Origin: Atopsyche davidsoni
Lineage: Eukaryota; Arthropoda; Insecta; Trichoptera; Hydrobiosidae
DNA: 64,000 bases
Direction: 5' to 3'
Assembly (NCBI GenBank): GCA_022113835.1
Contig: JAILWY010000026.1
Span: forward strand, 11,807,001-11,871,000
The notes under the pieces are model-generated. The model was not told the origin of the DNA. It ran no database searches and was given only the letters and a program-made list of their open reading frames with translations. Positions 25,261 through 36,850 of this stretch are shown one piece after another. A program made the translations under genes and the position numbers. Numbering within the stretch: position 1 is the first letter of the stretch; every line of letters begins with the position of its first letter.

Positions 25261-25506
25261 TTAAGTGGAAATACAGCGAGGTTCGTCCCCACAGAGTGGA
25301 CACGAGGGAACTTCACGCCCACACGGCTTGCTCGGCGCGCAGGTAACTTTGTTTCCATTCTAATTTCCGGGCAGACAAGTGGATTCCCGATCACACGGAG
25401 GGCATTCGTCGGTAAGGGGATAGCAGCTTCCAGCAGCTCGGCGCTAATGCGGCAGGCACGGCGCGCGCCCCCACCCTTCATTGGGTATATCGCATTTGAC
25501 TTTCTT
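25261..25506 (-). pseudogene. cysteine-rich reading frame with two internal stops (possible exon relic)
   Basis: On the minus strand, one frame from 25506 to a TAA at 25263-25261 carries 12 Cys codons in about 80, interrupted by TAG at 25446-25444 and 25362-25360. Two blocks share the spacing C-x6-C-x2-C-x5-C, with CPPC in the first and CPLC in the second. The segment before each TAG begins Cys-Leu-Pro, so the two stops fall at similar places in a repeat about 84 bases long. Such density and regularity suggest a decayed exon of a secreted disulfide-rich protein. I cannot name a family. The annotated-looking ATG frames of 129 codons (minus) and 136 codons (plus) in other phases have no such pattern. 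Chance in a CpG-rich island remains possible. Confidence 0.25.
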
Positions 25507-25910
25507 TCATTATTAATTCGCAGAATCCGCCATATATTCATGGCCTTTACAAACGCGTATTTTATGCTTCACAGTTCAGTTAAACAATTTTTAATCAACG
25601 AAAATCCTCTTTCATTCTCTTTTGTGACGTGAGTGTATTGAATTTTCACGTGTAGGATGTCGCGCGTTTCGAAAGACATTAATCAGCGCGACCGGTATTC
25701 CGATGAATGAAAGCAATAATCGGCCCGTATTTTTTTTTTCTATTCTGCGGAATAATAAAAAAATGCACGAAAACAATCATCCATTTTATGAACAAAGCTT
25801 CGAAATAAAAAAAATCAAGCAATACATTTTTTTTTATGAAAAAATATTTGTCGAAGGTAAAAATAACGTAATCGTAATCGATAGTACTGTCGGCCGATGA
25901 GTGGCGGCGC
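25507..25910. other. AT-rich spacer
   Basis: AT-rich DNA with runs of A and T. A donor-like ACGTGAGTG occurs near 25628 on the plus strand without a partner. Nothing else was recognised. Confidence 0.5.
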
Positions 25911-25989
25911 GCCCGGCCCCGCCCCCGCCCCCTCCCCGCCCCGCCCCGCCCCCGCCCCGCCCCGCCCCGCCCCCGCCCTCCCGCCCCCG
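25911..25989 (+). repeat. C-rich array of CCCCGCC/CCCCCGCC units
   Basis: About 80 bases consist of C runs of four to six separated by single G (or, rarely, T). The commonest steps are 5 and 6 bp (CCCCG and CCCCCG). The minus strand is a strong potential G-quadruplex former. The Gly/Arg-rich frames on minus (25679-26020 and 25834-26016) are artefacts of the array. Confidence 0.92.
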
Positions 25990-28900
25990 GAGATGCATTA
26001 GAAGCCCGCAAGACACGCACCGCCCCGCCGTTTACTTAATGCCGCCCGCAAATTGAGTCGAAGCATGTAACTGCCTCGGGAAAGTTTTTCGTTTCCCGAG
26101 GCCCCGCGAGCCGCGCAGGTGACGGCGTCGCCGGGCCGCTCGGCAATAACAACTTTACTCGCACATCGGCCTGGTGATGTATTTTTCTGCGCACCCGAGA
26201 GCCGCCCTTTCCCTCTGGTCGTTATATTACGCGCGCCGTGTTTTTTTGAATTGCCCTGTTTTCGAAAGCGCGGGGCGGCCTTTTCGGCGCTCCTTCGCCT
26301 GACGCTCGAGCCCGTTATTAGTTTTTAATACGCCCCCGTGGCGGCGATCGAAAATGTCGCGGCGCGGCTCGCGGTCGACGATGATGCGGTCGCGAAATGC
26401 AGGGAAACAAAACTCGACGTTGATTTTTTCGTTTTCGAAGAACTCACAATTCCCAGTGACGTTATCTGGCGCCCGCGCCCTCCGCCCGCCGCGGGCCGTG
26501 ATTTATGTACCGGTCTTCCGGCTCGACGAAACCGTGACGCAATATTTTATGCGCCCTGTAAAATAATTTAGCCAAAAAAAAGAGAGAAGCGGTTTATGTT
26601 TCCTCTCTATCGAGCGACCTCCGATTCGAAGACGCGGCGATTTTTTCATTCGCCGGACGGCGTGTTCGCTTTTCTCTCTCCTGCCGGACGACGAGCCGTT
26701 TATCGAGATCTGATACTCCTCGGGGTCGCGAGAGATAATCCTCTCGCGGCCACGGCGTAAGTGGAAAACTTGAATCAATTTACTTGCAAATGCGGGCGTT
26801 ATACTGAGAGGAACGATAATTTCGGTCAGTAAATCGTTTCGTTATATCGCAATATAAAGCGAGAGCCAAAAAAAGGATAGCGCAAGTACTGACAAATAAA
26901 CGAGCGGAATAATATATTCCACCATACATCAAAACCGCACAGCGGAGACTTACAGTAAATGATTTTCATATTTCAAAGGCTTACGTAAATATTTAACAGC
27001 GAAGCTTATGAGCGGTAGTATCTACATCATCAGTTAGCTCGGTGCGTCGGTCTGCACCGCCGTACGGAAAATAACAATTTCAACACATCGGCCCTCCGGT
27101 GATGTGATTAATCCCGGGATATTTATTTACATCTCATTATCGACAAATTATTCATTATTATCGTCTAAATTTTATTTTCAAATGTGCAATCGAACTGCTA
27201 ATCAAATATATGCCCCCGCGCGTACTGCACTGGATGATGAGCAAATTCTGGCTGCCAATATTTGCAGAGCCGCTATTCAATTACAAACACATTTTACTGT
27301 CAAATTCATCGTCACTAGTAACACAATTTAAATTTATTGACATAATCAAGTCGACATATGCGAGCCATTATGTGCAAACCCGGTACGCCTAGCCCGCCCC
27401 TGCCCGCCGCCGCCACCTGGCAGTAGCAAATCAATCCATCAATGGCAGAAGTCATACGTTAGATATTGTACCGGTAATGAAAAATATATTTCATTATGGA
27501 ATGATGGAATTTAATCCCGATTTCACGTTGTCGTTTAATTTGTGTCATTATTTAATATGAATTTATTAAAAATATTTTACAATTTTAAGATTACATATAT
27601 TGTGAATGCAATTTAAAATTGTTGATTTGATGCATACTAAAATATTGAAGTTATTTGAATACTCGTCATTTGGATTGACGCATTTCCGCTGCCATTTATT
27701 GCGACGGAAATGAAGTTTGCAGTGAAAATCGAAATTCAAAACGCGCAGTTCGAGCCGCGGTTGCACATGACATGACTGTTGTCGCGACACTAATTTCCGA
27801 TAATGTGGAAGGGCGGAGTCCTGGCGGCGTGGGCGGAAACAATTTCTCAAAATTACCTAAACTGAAAGTGAAATCCGCCCGAGAAATTGATTGGAAATTT
27901 GCTTCCCCAGCCGTGGAGCCTGCCTGAGCCCCTCGGAGGGTAACGCGATACACGTGACATTTACGCGAAAATGTTTTGTTGAAAGCCATTTTCTATTTAT
28001 TATGCTCCACTTATTTTAAAATTAAGCATAAAGCTTTCGATTTTTAGGGCAGGGCGGGGAATATCGGATCTTTGAAGATTCCCTTCGCAGTGTCTCGTTT
28101 GATAAATTCGACCGGTATAAATTCGCGGTTGGATTTTAAGAGCCGCGAAGTACGCCTTTGTGGTGTTGTTTTATTCAGCTGGTGGCGAAATTATGGCTTG
28201 TTGAAATAATTAATGCTCGGAGGCGCGGGCTTTCCTGTCAAGGACGATTATTATTATTATTACCGCCATGATAGCCCCCCGCGCGGTAAGCGCTAATGCG
28301 TTTATGCTCCCCGCGTCTGAAAGCGTAATTTCCAATCTCCTGCTTTGATTAAAATTCATTTCGGCACTTGATGGATGAACTCCTCCCCCCGCGCATGCAC
28401 TGCCACCCCCGGGAGCGGCTATCTATTTCCATTCCGATTGGTCAGTTGCTATTTTATTGAAATAAATTTATCAGCCACCTACCCTATGAATATGTAATGT
28501 ATTCCATTTAATCTGACAGCGCCGGCTTAGCGTGCAATTTGATATGCCCTGTTGTTACATCGGCGTTACATTATTATCATTGTTTTTATCGGTGTAATTT
28601 TTGGCGCTGATATTCGAATAATAAATGAGGATTTTTCCAATATATTATCGTAAAACCGGGACTTATCTGACGTGCAAGCTATAACTTATAGTAATTTCCG
28701 GCCATCGCGGGGCGTCCGATAATATTATGCTTATCAAAATCGGGTAGTAAAGAAGTTTACGGACTCCATTCTTCCGGATTTTATCCGACCTAGAACAGGA
28801 GTCTCGGCGGTGGAGCGGGCAGTTTACGAGCGCCGAATTATTTGTCAACACATTAAACACCGCGTGACGTGATACGCTCTGCATGACGGAACCACGCAAA

Positions 28901-30920
28901 TGGCAGTTCAGCACACGTGCAGGAGTTTACGAAAGCTTTGAGGCGCATTGTGTCGAGGCACTCGTCCCGGGACGGGGCAAAGTTCCGGCGGGCGGAGCAC
29001 CTACTCGTTACCGCGGCCCTGCGGTGAAGATCTGTCATCCTGAATAGCCGCCGTTATGGCCGCGGCCGCCTTAATTACGACGCCCGGTCCGCGCGGAGCT
29101 CCGGTCGATAGCCCCGCGGGATCTCATCGAACGCAAGTTTTTTTACTTAATATTCCAGCCGCCCGAACTGCGCCTTTTTATGTATGTCGAAAAACAACGC
29201 TCTGCCCGGAAAGAAAGGGGAACGGAATCGAATCATTTGTGCGAATGATTGGATTTCTCCAGGGTGAAATTGGATTTTCAATTTAGCCATTAGCGAACGT
29301 AATTTTATGAATATAGTCCAAGTCGATGTTCCTCGGCCGCTTTTCGAAGGAGACCCGACAGCGCGGAGGTCAAATACTTTTATTCCTTACGATAATCAAA
29401 AGCGGCAACCGAGCCTGCACGTCGATAAAATTATACTCCACCAAAATAAGTCTTCCGTCCGCTTATTGCGCTATTTTGCCTTATATTTGTTACGGTTACT
29501 CATATCGCCGCCTTCCCGCGCGGCTCTCGGGCCGGGTGTATAAATTCAAGCAATCAAATACGCACAAAGCTACTATTTCACGGTGTTTTTCCGTAAATCG
29601 TATTCAACGAAATTACACACTCCGGCTCGGGTGTATAATTAATGATTGTAAACTTTATAAATTAACATCGAGTCTATGACCTGATAGCCGTGAAAAGATA
29701 AAATGGATAGCCTCTTATCACGCATTTCCGTCGACCGCCACAACCACCGCGAACGAAAAGATTGGGAACTTCCCTCGCCGCAGCTTTCGCTTATCAGTTC
29801 GGTAAATGTTTACTGCGTGGATCCGTAAAAAATGACCTATTTTACTGGCGATTCGTGAGTTCACGGAGAGTTAATATTAACTCGGCTCGAATGCGAATGG
29901 AGTCAGAAATAACATCGGATTGCAGACAAAAGGTTTCGTTTCGGAGTGATATTTCACTATTCTTCTCGGCTTATCTTCGTCCCGTGGATCTTTTCACCGG
30001 ACGAGTTAAATAATCGTCGTATTAAATGAGGTCCTTTGTTAATTTATCCGGCGCCTCGAGAGTTCAATCGGGTACGTAATCCATTTTAATGTCTCGCGTC
30101 GCTCGAGAGGGCGAATGCTTTCGACTCGGGTTTTTTGCTCGGGAAACTCCATTTGCATCATCCGTCTCATCGGCCGGCGCTCGTCGCTTATTGTCTCACC
30201 TCGAGTCCCGGGCGTCTCGAGCCCGCTCCCAAAGTTTGCAGGCAATTACGGAGCCGTCGGCCGCCCGCCGCCGCCACGATTGATGGCCCGGCCTTCCATT
30301 CAAATCAATCCCGGGCAATTTTCAATTTTTTCTTCTTTTATCTAGCGGGGCGTGGACAGATACACATCGCGCTCTTCGGACGCCGGCGGAAATTAAAGAA
30401 TCGCCCGCTCGGAGTGGCTGCATTTTTCAATCTAAGGTGATCCTGATTGATACGCCCCGAGGAGGGGCCGTGTCGAGATTGCATCTGTCGTCCTCGCGTT
30501 TATTTAAAATTGAATCTATTCAATATAAATTAATCCGTTTGATTTTGGATTGCTGACATTTGAATAGAAGTTTTCGAAAGGTCATTTTTAAAAAAACATT
30601 AATCTTTTTTTAAACAAAGCTTGAATTCAGATCAAAAATACTAAAGCATTCAACTCAAATATAAAGATTTTGATTTTATTTTTTTTAACATTGAGAGTGC
30701 AAAGTTTTGTACAAATTCAAACGATAAAATTTAGCTCATATAATAAATTTTTTAAAAATGTACTGAAAAGAAATACGCTTAATTAATATGCCAATTTGTA
30801 GAATAAATCAGCACTTGATGTTGCTTATAATCCCCGCTCGAAGTAGGGCGGCTAACGCCCAGCCATTTGGCTCGACGTGGAAACAAAAAAGCGGATCTCG
30901 TCTGCCCGTCTTGTTCTCAG
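25990..30920. other. longest GC/CpG-rich block, no gene recognised
   Basis: GC- and CpG-rich islands dominate at about 26000-26800, 27040-27120, 27370-27430, 28050-28560 and 28660-30480, with short AT-rich gaps. Several overlapping frames on both strands reach 60-117 codons, but none shows a known motif, and having open frames on both strands points to composition. Many TAATTA, TTTAT and GATAA cores are embedded. CGGGTGTATAA occurs twice about 100 bases apart (near 29532 and 29628). Dense CpG suggests low methylation or a regulatory cluster. A minus-strand donor-like CGAG|GTGAGA lies near 30200. Confidence 0.35.
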
Positions 30921-30958
30921 TGAAATTGATGTGCATCGGGGCCCTCCGCACGCAGCCG
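30921..30958 (+). other. candidate 38-base exon
   Basis: A pyrimidine-rich acceptor (about 30897-30920) ends in GTTCTCAG, with AG at 30919-30920. After 38 bases comes a consensus donor, GTAAGC, at 30959. Two of three frames are open. Read in phase with the next candidate (32031-32079), both frame combinations remain open. It may be a small coding or non-coding exon of a plus-strand transcript. Signals this good can occur by chance in 64 kb, and the peptide is too short to assign. Confidence 0.22.
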
Positions 30959-32030
30959 GTAAGCTGTGCGTATCCGCCATCAGCTCCAGATAAATTAGTC
31001 CCGTGCCCGCGCGCCGCACGCGCAGAGCCGGCGTAATGCCGCCGGCGCAATTTGTTCGGGAATAAATGTAAATGGAGACTGTTTATCGTGTGATTTAATC
31101 AACTGCGCTCGAGGAAAAGATTTACTCGCTCTGCTGCCGCTAAGTACGCACGTGGAGTGCTGTGCGCCCCATCGGCGGGGGCGGAGGCGCCGAGCGAATG
31201 ACGAAGGGGGGGGCCTAATCCGGTGTTTGCTCGTGCACTCGCAAAAGCATACTTCAATAATCCCTTTTTATTATGTTGAAAATTTGCATTATTAAAAATT
31301 ATAATTATCATCTTAACATTTTTTTTAAATACCAGCACACATTTTACGAGATTCGTAACCTTAGATGGGTGTTAATATTGGCAAAAACCACCACCATTCT
31401 ATTTTTCTGACGTTCGAACTTTTCGACTGATACAATTATTGATATTAATTACAATTAACTTAATTCATATTTGACGCAACTCAAAAAATAAAGAAACCTT
31501 ATAGTAATAAAATAGTTATTATTTTACAGTAAGTTTTATGTTAACACCTGAGCAGGTAAAATGGAAACCTAAAAATTTGGTTGCATATTCATTTTTTTAT
31601 AAATTCAAATGAAGGTATGAATATTATATAGTTAATAATAAAGATTTTTTTTTACTTTTAAGCAAATATTACGTGATTATTAAAAGAATAAATTTAACAA
31701 AATATAAACTAGAAAATTTCTCATATAATGTTCCCCATAAAAAAATATTGACTCTCAATAAGAAATCGCAAATCACCACAGAAAGTTGTGACCCTTGCAA
31801 GAAGGGCCCTCTCCGGGCCTCCGCCGCAGGGCAGGGCCGCACGGGGCCCGCTCTTTATTTACTGTGATATTATAAGGCGCCCCCGCCCGATCCCGCCCAA
31901 GTTTTTCTATAATTTTCTCGTCGGGTCGTTTCAACTTTGAAATTTCCGTATGAATTCCAGCGATGTGATTTAGCAGATGTACGTAGTTTTCCCCTACTCC
32001 TTTGCTTTCTTGTTTTCTATTCCCTTGTAG
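30959..32030. other. AT-rich spacer between two exon candidates
   Basis: A GC patch continues to about 31220, then AT-rich DNA follows, with a second GC patch at about 31790-31900. Donor-like ACA|GTAAGT lies near 31531. Nothing else was recognised. Confidence 0.45.
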
Positions 32031-32079
32031 TATATCAGAATACTACCTTATTTATTGAAATGTTCTTTGAAAAGTCGAG
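32031..32079 (+). other. candidate 49-base exon with very strong acceptor
   Basis: About 40 bases of nearly pure pyrimidine (31988-32027) end in CTTGTAG (AG at 32029-32030). This is followed by 49 bases and the donor GAG|GTAAGC (GT at 32080-32081). Two frames are open; one reads YQNTTLFIEMFFEKS after a split first codon. The acceptor is among the strongest in the window and the donor is near consensus. It is likely to be recognised by a spliceosome if transcribed on plus. Product unknown; it could be a cassette microexon or a non-coding RNA exon. Confidence 0.3.
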
Positions 32080-35000
32080 GTAAGCACCGCGTTAAGTGAA
32101 TATTTCATTCTTATCGAGATAAACCGCAATACTTTTATGGGAGGCGCTTTTTTATTTACCCGGGTCTCAAACGACATTAAAATCAAGCTAATTCTTCGGT
32201 CTAGTTTGATAAAAATTGAAATTCACCAGCGTTGTCATCTAGTTATAAATGAATCGTCATTTTTAACTTTCTCGCTTATTAAATTTGATAACCGGCCTCC
32301 CTCCGCGCACAGCAAACGCCATAAAAAGGAAACTAATTGAATAATCATTCTAATTGCGTTTGGTTAATCAATCCTCGGCTGATTTCTGTTGGTGTAAGGT
32401 ATTAATGAAAAATGAAGTGAAAAAAACTAGAGCCACGCAAATCTCAAATTGTGGAATAAACTGAAATCTGAATCATAAATTGGAAAATTAAGAGGTTTAC
32501 ATTTTTCAATTAGCTAATTAAAAAAGATTTTTTAATCACATAATTGTTTTTTGCTTCAATACGAATTATGACCCAAGACAGGTCGACGGCGTTTTTGTGT
32601 TTATTTTATAAATAGACTTGAAATAGACGTTTTTACTTAACAAAACTACGGAAAATCATTTAAAGCTTTTTTACAGCTTTTTTTACTAAATGTTTAATAT
32701 CAAGACATCATTTTAAAAAATTGGTTTTAATTGAGATACCATAAAATTATTATTATTTTGAATTTTTTTTCTCCCAAAACTAAGACTGTATTTTTTTATC
32801 ACAAAGTAAATTACTCGAGCCCATAGACGTGCCACTTCAAATGCAGTGGGTGATATCGTTTTGTGTTTATTACCGAGTTCCGTAGAGCGCAGGGCCGGCC
32901 GGGCTGCGTGCCGCGGCGCGCGTGACGCGGGGGCCACACCCAATAACTGATTTAACATCATTTCAATAAACCTTTCAGCGGCCGGCCCTCCACAAATACC
33001 ACAAATAGAACCAAACTACTCCCAAGGCCTATTGACTTTGGAAAATATATCCTCCGCCGGGCCTGTGCTTTTAATAAAAAGGTTTTATCTCGGCCGTCTG
33101 AATCAATATTCAATTGAGTTATCGCGTTGTATATTAGTTTAATTATCTATTTATAGAATACTTTGAATACGGCAATAGTAAAAAGCATTGGAAAAAAAAT
33201 TCTATATCACTAATAGCATTTTTCATAACACACAAATATTTGTTTGTTTGCAGTAAATATTTGTAAAAAATAATAAGGGTAACAGATTAAAGTCCCACAC
33301 ATAATTTATTTATATATTTACTCAAATAAAAACATTATAATCTTAACAATGATTTCATTTGTCTGAGAAACATATTTGAACCGTGTAGATAACTTAATTA
33401 GATATGAACAAATTATAAGTTATTTGAATTTATAAAGAAAACTTAAAATATCACTGTAATTACTGTTTACCAAGATTGTAAAACAAAGTTCCTTTTACAT
33501 AATTAGAGCATTAACAAATTATTTTCATAGGACGCCAGGGTGCAGGCTCACTCCTCCGACAAACTTAATTGATCAAACACGTTCCGGCTGCAAGCTCTTA
33601 GATTCTTCTCGCAGCGACAGCTACCGGCGCATGATGACCCACTTGCAAGAAGCAAGCCTCTTAACCTCTTTGCCATATTACCAAGTACCTGCACCTAAAT
33701 GAAACGTAATTTCATACACTGTGAAACTGCCTCTTTACGTAGAAACTTTTTTTATTACTTGCTCCTACTACGTAAATTACTCTGTATTTTTGGTGTAATA
33801 AAAACTTGATTTGTCACCCTGCGAACTTGGTGCTTTTTTCCTGCTTTTATATGAAATTCTTTGGATTACAAAGAACTTTATTGATTTCATGAATAATTTA
33901 ATACCATTTTTTTAATACATAGACTTATAAATTTCAGGAAATAACAATTGTATTAAGATTATACTTGATATAACTAATCAAAAATCCTCGCGGATATAAA
34001 ATGCCACAAATATGGTGAGCCCCAAGGTAGTGTGCTTTTTTATTACCAATAAAAAAACATTCAAAAATAAAAGAATTCGTTTCGTAACAATGCGCTCTGT
34101 TTTACTGAAATAATAAATTAAAGACCACTAAAATGATAAAGATTGTGTGTGTGTGTTAATGCCTACCTTAAAATATCCAAAGTTGAAAGTAATATATTTA
34201 AACAAGGCATTATTCTTGCGCGAGGAGTCGGGGCGGGCAGGAGCGATTACGCATGCAGACGGCCGGGCGAAACGCTGCGGATTATCTCGGGCGATAGGGC
34301 CGGCCTAGATAGTGGGCTTACATGCTAGAGTCGAGGGATTGATTAACTCCGCGTACGCCGACTTACGTGGCCCAGCGACATACGCACGGGGCAGCCGTAT
34401 CCGCTGAGCCCCGACTCGCCCGCAGATTAAATCTACCGCCCGTTTGGATGACGCCGGCTTTGCGATTTTACCTAATGAAATTACATATAATATCATCAAG
34501 CTTTTAATCTAGATGTTGGAACGATTTCAATTACCTAAAATGGGTAATTTAGTTATGCAACGTAAGTGTACGTGTATCTTCTAAAAAAGGATTAGTCTTC
34601 TTGATGTAAAGCGCTTCGCATGTGTTATTTAAATAAATTTCTTTAAAATGGCACGTTATGACACACAAATAAACAAGATTTTACTTTTGAACTATTGATT
34701 TTATTGTTGAAAGCGAGTAAATATAACTAGCATTCAAAACACTCAAATATTGGTGGATATTATTGTACGATACGGGCTTATCTGTGAAGACGGTCCCTTC
34801 AAGATCCGCTCCGCGTGATGAGCACAAACCTCTGTGAATCGGAGTAGCCTCTGCGCCTTAATCGCTCCATCTTCAGTTTCTTTGAATACATTATCGTGGC
34901 AGTGACAATATCTGCAGGCGGAGCCCCTGCGGAGCGGCGATGCTATCTGTCCGGAGCGTCCCCGCCGCGGCGCGTCCGGGCCTAAAGGTCGGCCTATCTG

Positions 35001-36814
35001 ACCCGCCGATCGGATCGTTTAGACCCGGACGGGGACGCTACTTATAATCAACTCTAGTAATCAATTCGCCCGACCTAAAGTGATTCCGAGAGCATTTTTC
35101 ACTCAATTTAATTTGGGGAGCGCGTGTCAATATTGATAATGTCACGAGCGGAGGGTTTATTTCGTTAATTTATCATTGTACCTACTTAAGATTTAAATTT
35201 GACTCGCTCGCTCGATCCTTCTACATTAATTACGCTAGAGGACGACTTAATTGCGAATATTCGTAATTTGCGAGTTTTGGATTTATCATTTAGCAAAGTT
35301 AAATATTTTACTTTGTCGCCTTAAACGGTGTACAGGTAAAATAATTGATTAAATCTTCACCTCGTAATTTCGAGCCTTCTTTGCGTTGCTCTCCGAGTTA
35401 ATTTCCTCGTATTTAAAAATACATTCATTAGGCCGCATTCACAGGGACGGCCGACGCACTCCGCCCCGGCGACGCTCGCGAGACGCAGGCTTCCCGGAAT
35501 AAATTGCCTCCAATTGTAAACGTCAAAACGGCGAGGCGGATGATTCACGTAATTGCACCGTAATTTGGCGTTATTAATGAACAATGTGGCACAATTACCT
35601 GCGCCCTCCGCTTTCCCCCGCCCGCCGCCTGCTCGGGCTCCTGAGGAAATAATAAAAAGAAGTCCGCAAAGATGGAACTCGAAAAAACGTGATATACGCC
35701 CCCGAAGTTTGCGTAATTTGCGGTTTTTAATCCGGACTGGGATTCGTTACAAATGCGAGGCAGATCGACCTTTAAGTTCGCAAAGTTTTAATGTTTGCAG
35801 TGGATGAGTGAGGGTCGCCAGATCATGCGCCTCGGATCGAGTGACCCGGCGAAGGGACGGACCCGCAAGCCGGGATTACTCCCCGGCCGCCCCCCGCGCC
35901 GCCCCCGCTCGCACCCTCCCCGCCCATTCTTTCGTTAATGATTTTCTTCCCGCCGTTCTCCTTCCCCCGCCTGCCCCGGTCCGCGGTGGACAGGTGTCAT
36001 TTATTACGGCAAAAACTTCATCCGGCCTCTTTAATTTATGTCATGCAGCTTTCGCCGTCACAAACAGACATGCTATGAAAATTAATGGTTTATTCTTTTC
36101 ATTAATTTCATACTTCCTCGGCATTCCTCGTTCCGCTTTTGGAATCTATCTATTAAATGAGCGGAAACGTATCTGACAGCGTGATTTCTTTCCGGACCTA
36201 ATAAAGATGATTTCCTCGGCATTCATTCGATACTGATTAAATTTTCATTGCTGCCTCACTTCTTTTATTATATTTTTCAAATAAGCATCAAAAGAAACTG
36301 CAAGCGTTTTATCTCTTATATTAAGTTCCACCTTTCTTATTCTCTTCCAATTCCTACAAATTTTTTTGAATAATTATTCAAATATCTATTTCTCGGAAAG
36401 ACGACTAATATTTTCACCATTTCTGTAATACAATAAAGAAAAAAAATACTATAAAACTTTACATTTATTATAAAATGGCTCGAATTCAAATTATTAGTCT
36501 AAAATAATCAAATAAAAATATACATTATCATAAACTCATATTTTACCAATGGATCAAATACTATTGTTTATGAATATAATATAACAAGTGTGCTTATTTT
36601 TATCAATCGGATAATCATATATTTTTATTTTATTACACATTGGAAAAATAATGAAGTGTTTGTTAAACTTTAAATGATAATCGATAACCTTTCCTAGTTC
36701 TGTCTACACTCTAACAAAAGTGATGCATCTTCATTTGTGGACGACAAACAAAGTACAAACTGAGTACCCACTATCATGCCCAACTTAGAAATAGTTAATT
36801 TTTAACTATAACAT
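32080..36814. other. AT-rich non-coding DNA with islands at 34.2, 34.8-35.1 and 35.4-36.0 kb
   Basis: No gene was recognised. A short (TG)6-7 tract lies at about 34144-34156. GC/CpG islands lie at 32880-33000, 34215-34450, 34780-35060 and 35430-36010; the last produces a Pro/Ala/Arg-rich 122-codon frame (35808-36176) that looks compositional. A weak acceptor-donor abutment (TACAG|GTAAAA) occurs near 35335 but with a poor tract. Confidence 0.45.
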
Positions 36815-36850
36815 ACACACACACACACACACATATATATAAATATATAT
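36815..36850. repeat. compound (CA)9(TA)n microsatellite
   Basis: Nine AC/CA dinucleotides (36815-36832) run directly into interrupted TA repeats up to about 36850. Confidence 0.92.

Noticed and set aside
25222..25632. Longest ATG-started frame, 136 codons, plus strand
   Set aside because: No motif is visible, a 129-codon antisense frame shares the region, and the first half has a more structured Cys-rich frame on minus. Probably compositional.
25679..26020. Gly/Arg-rich 113-codon minus frame resembling an RGG protein
   Set aside because: The Gly/Arg part is exactly the C-rich array; the rest is AT-rich sequence without a motif.
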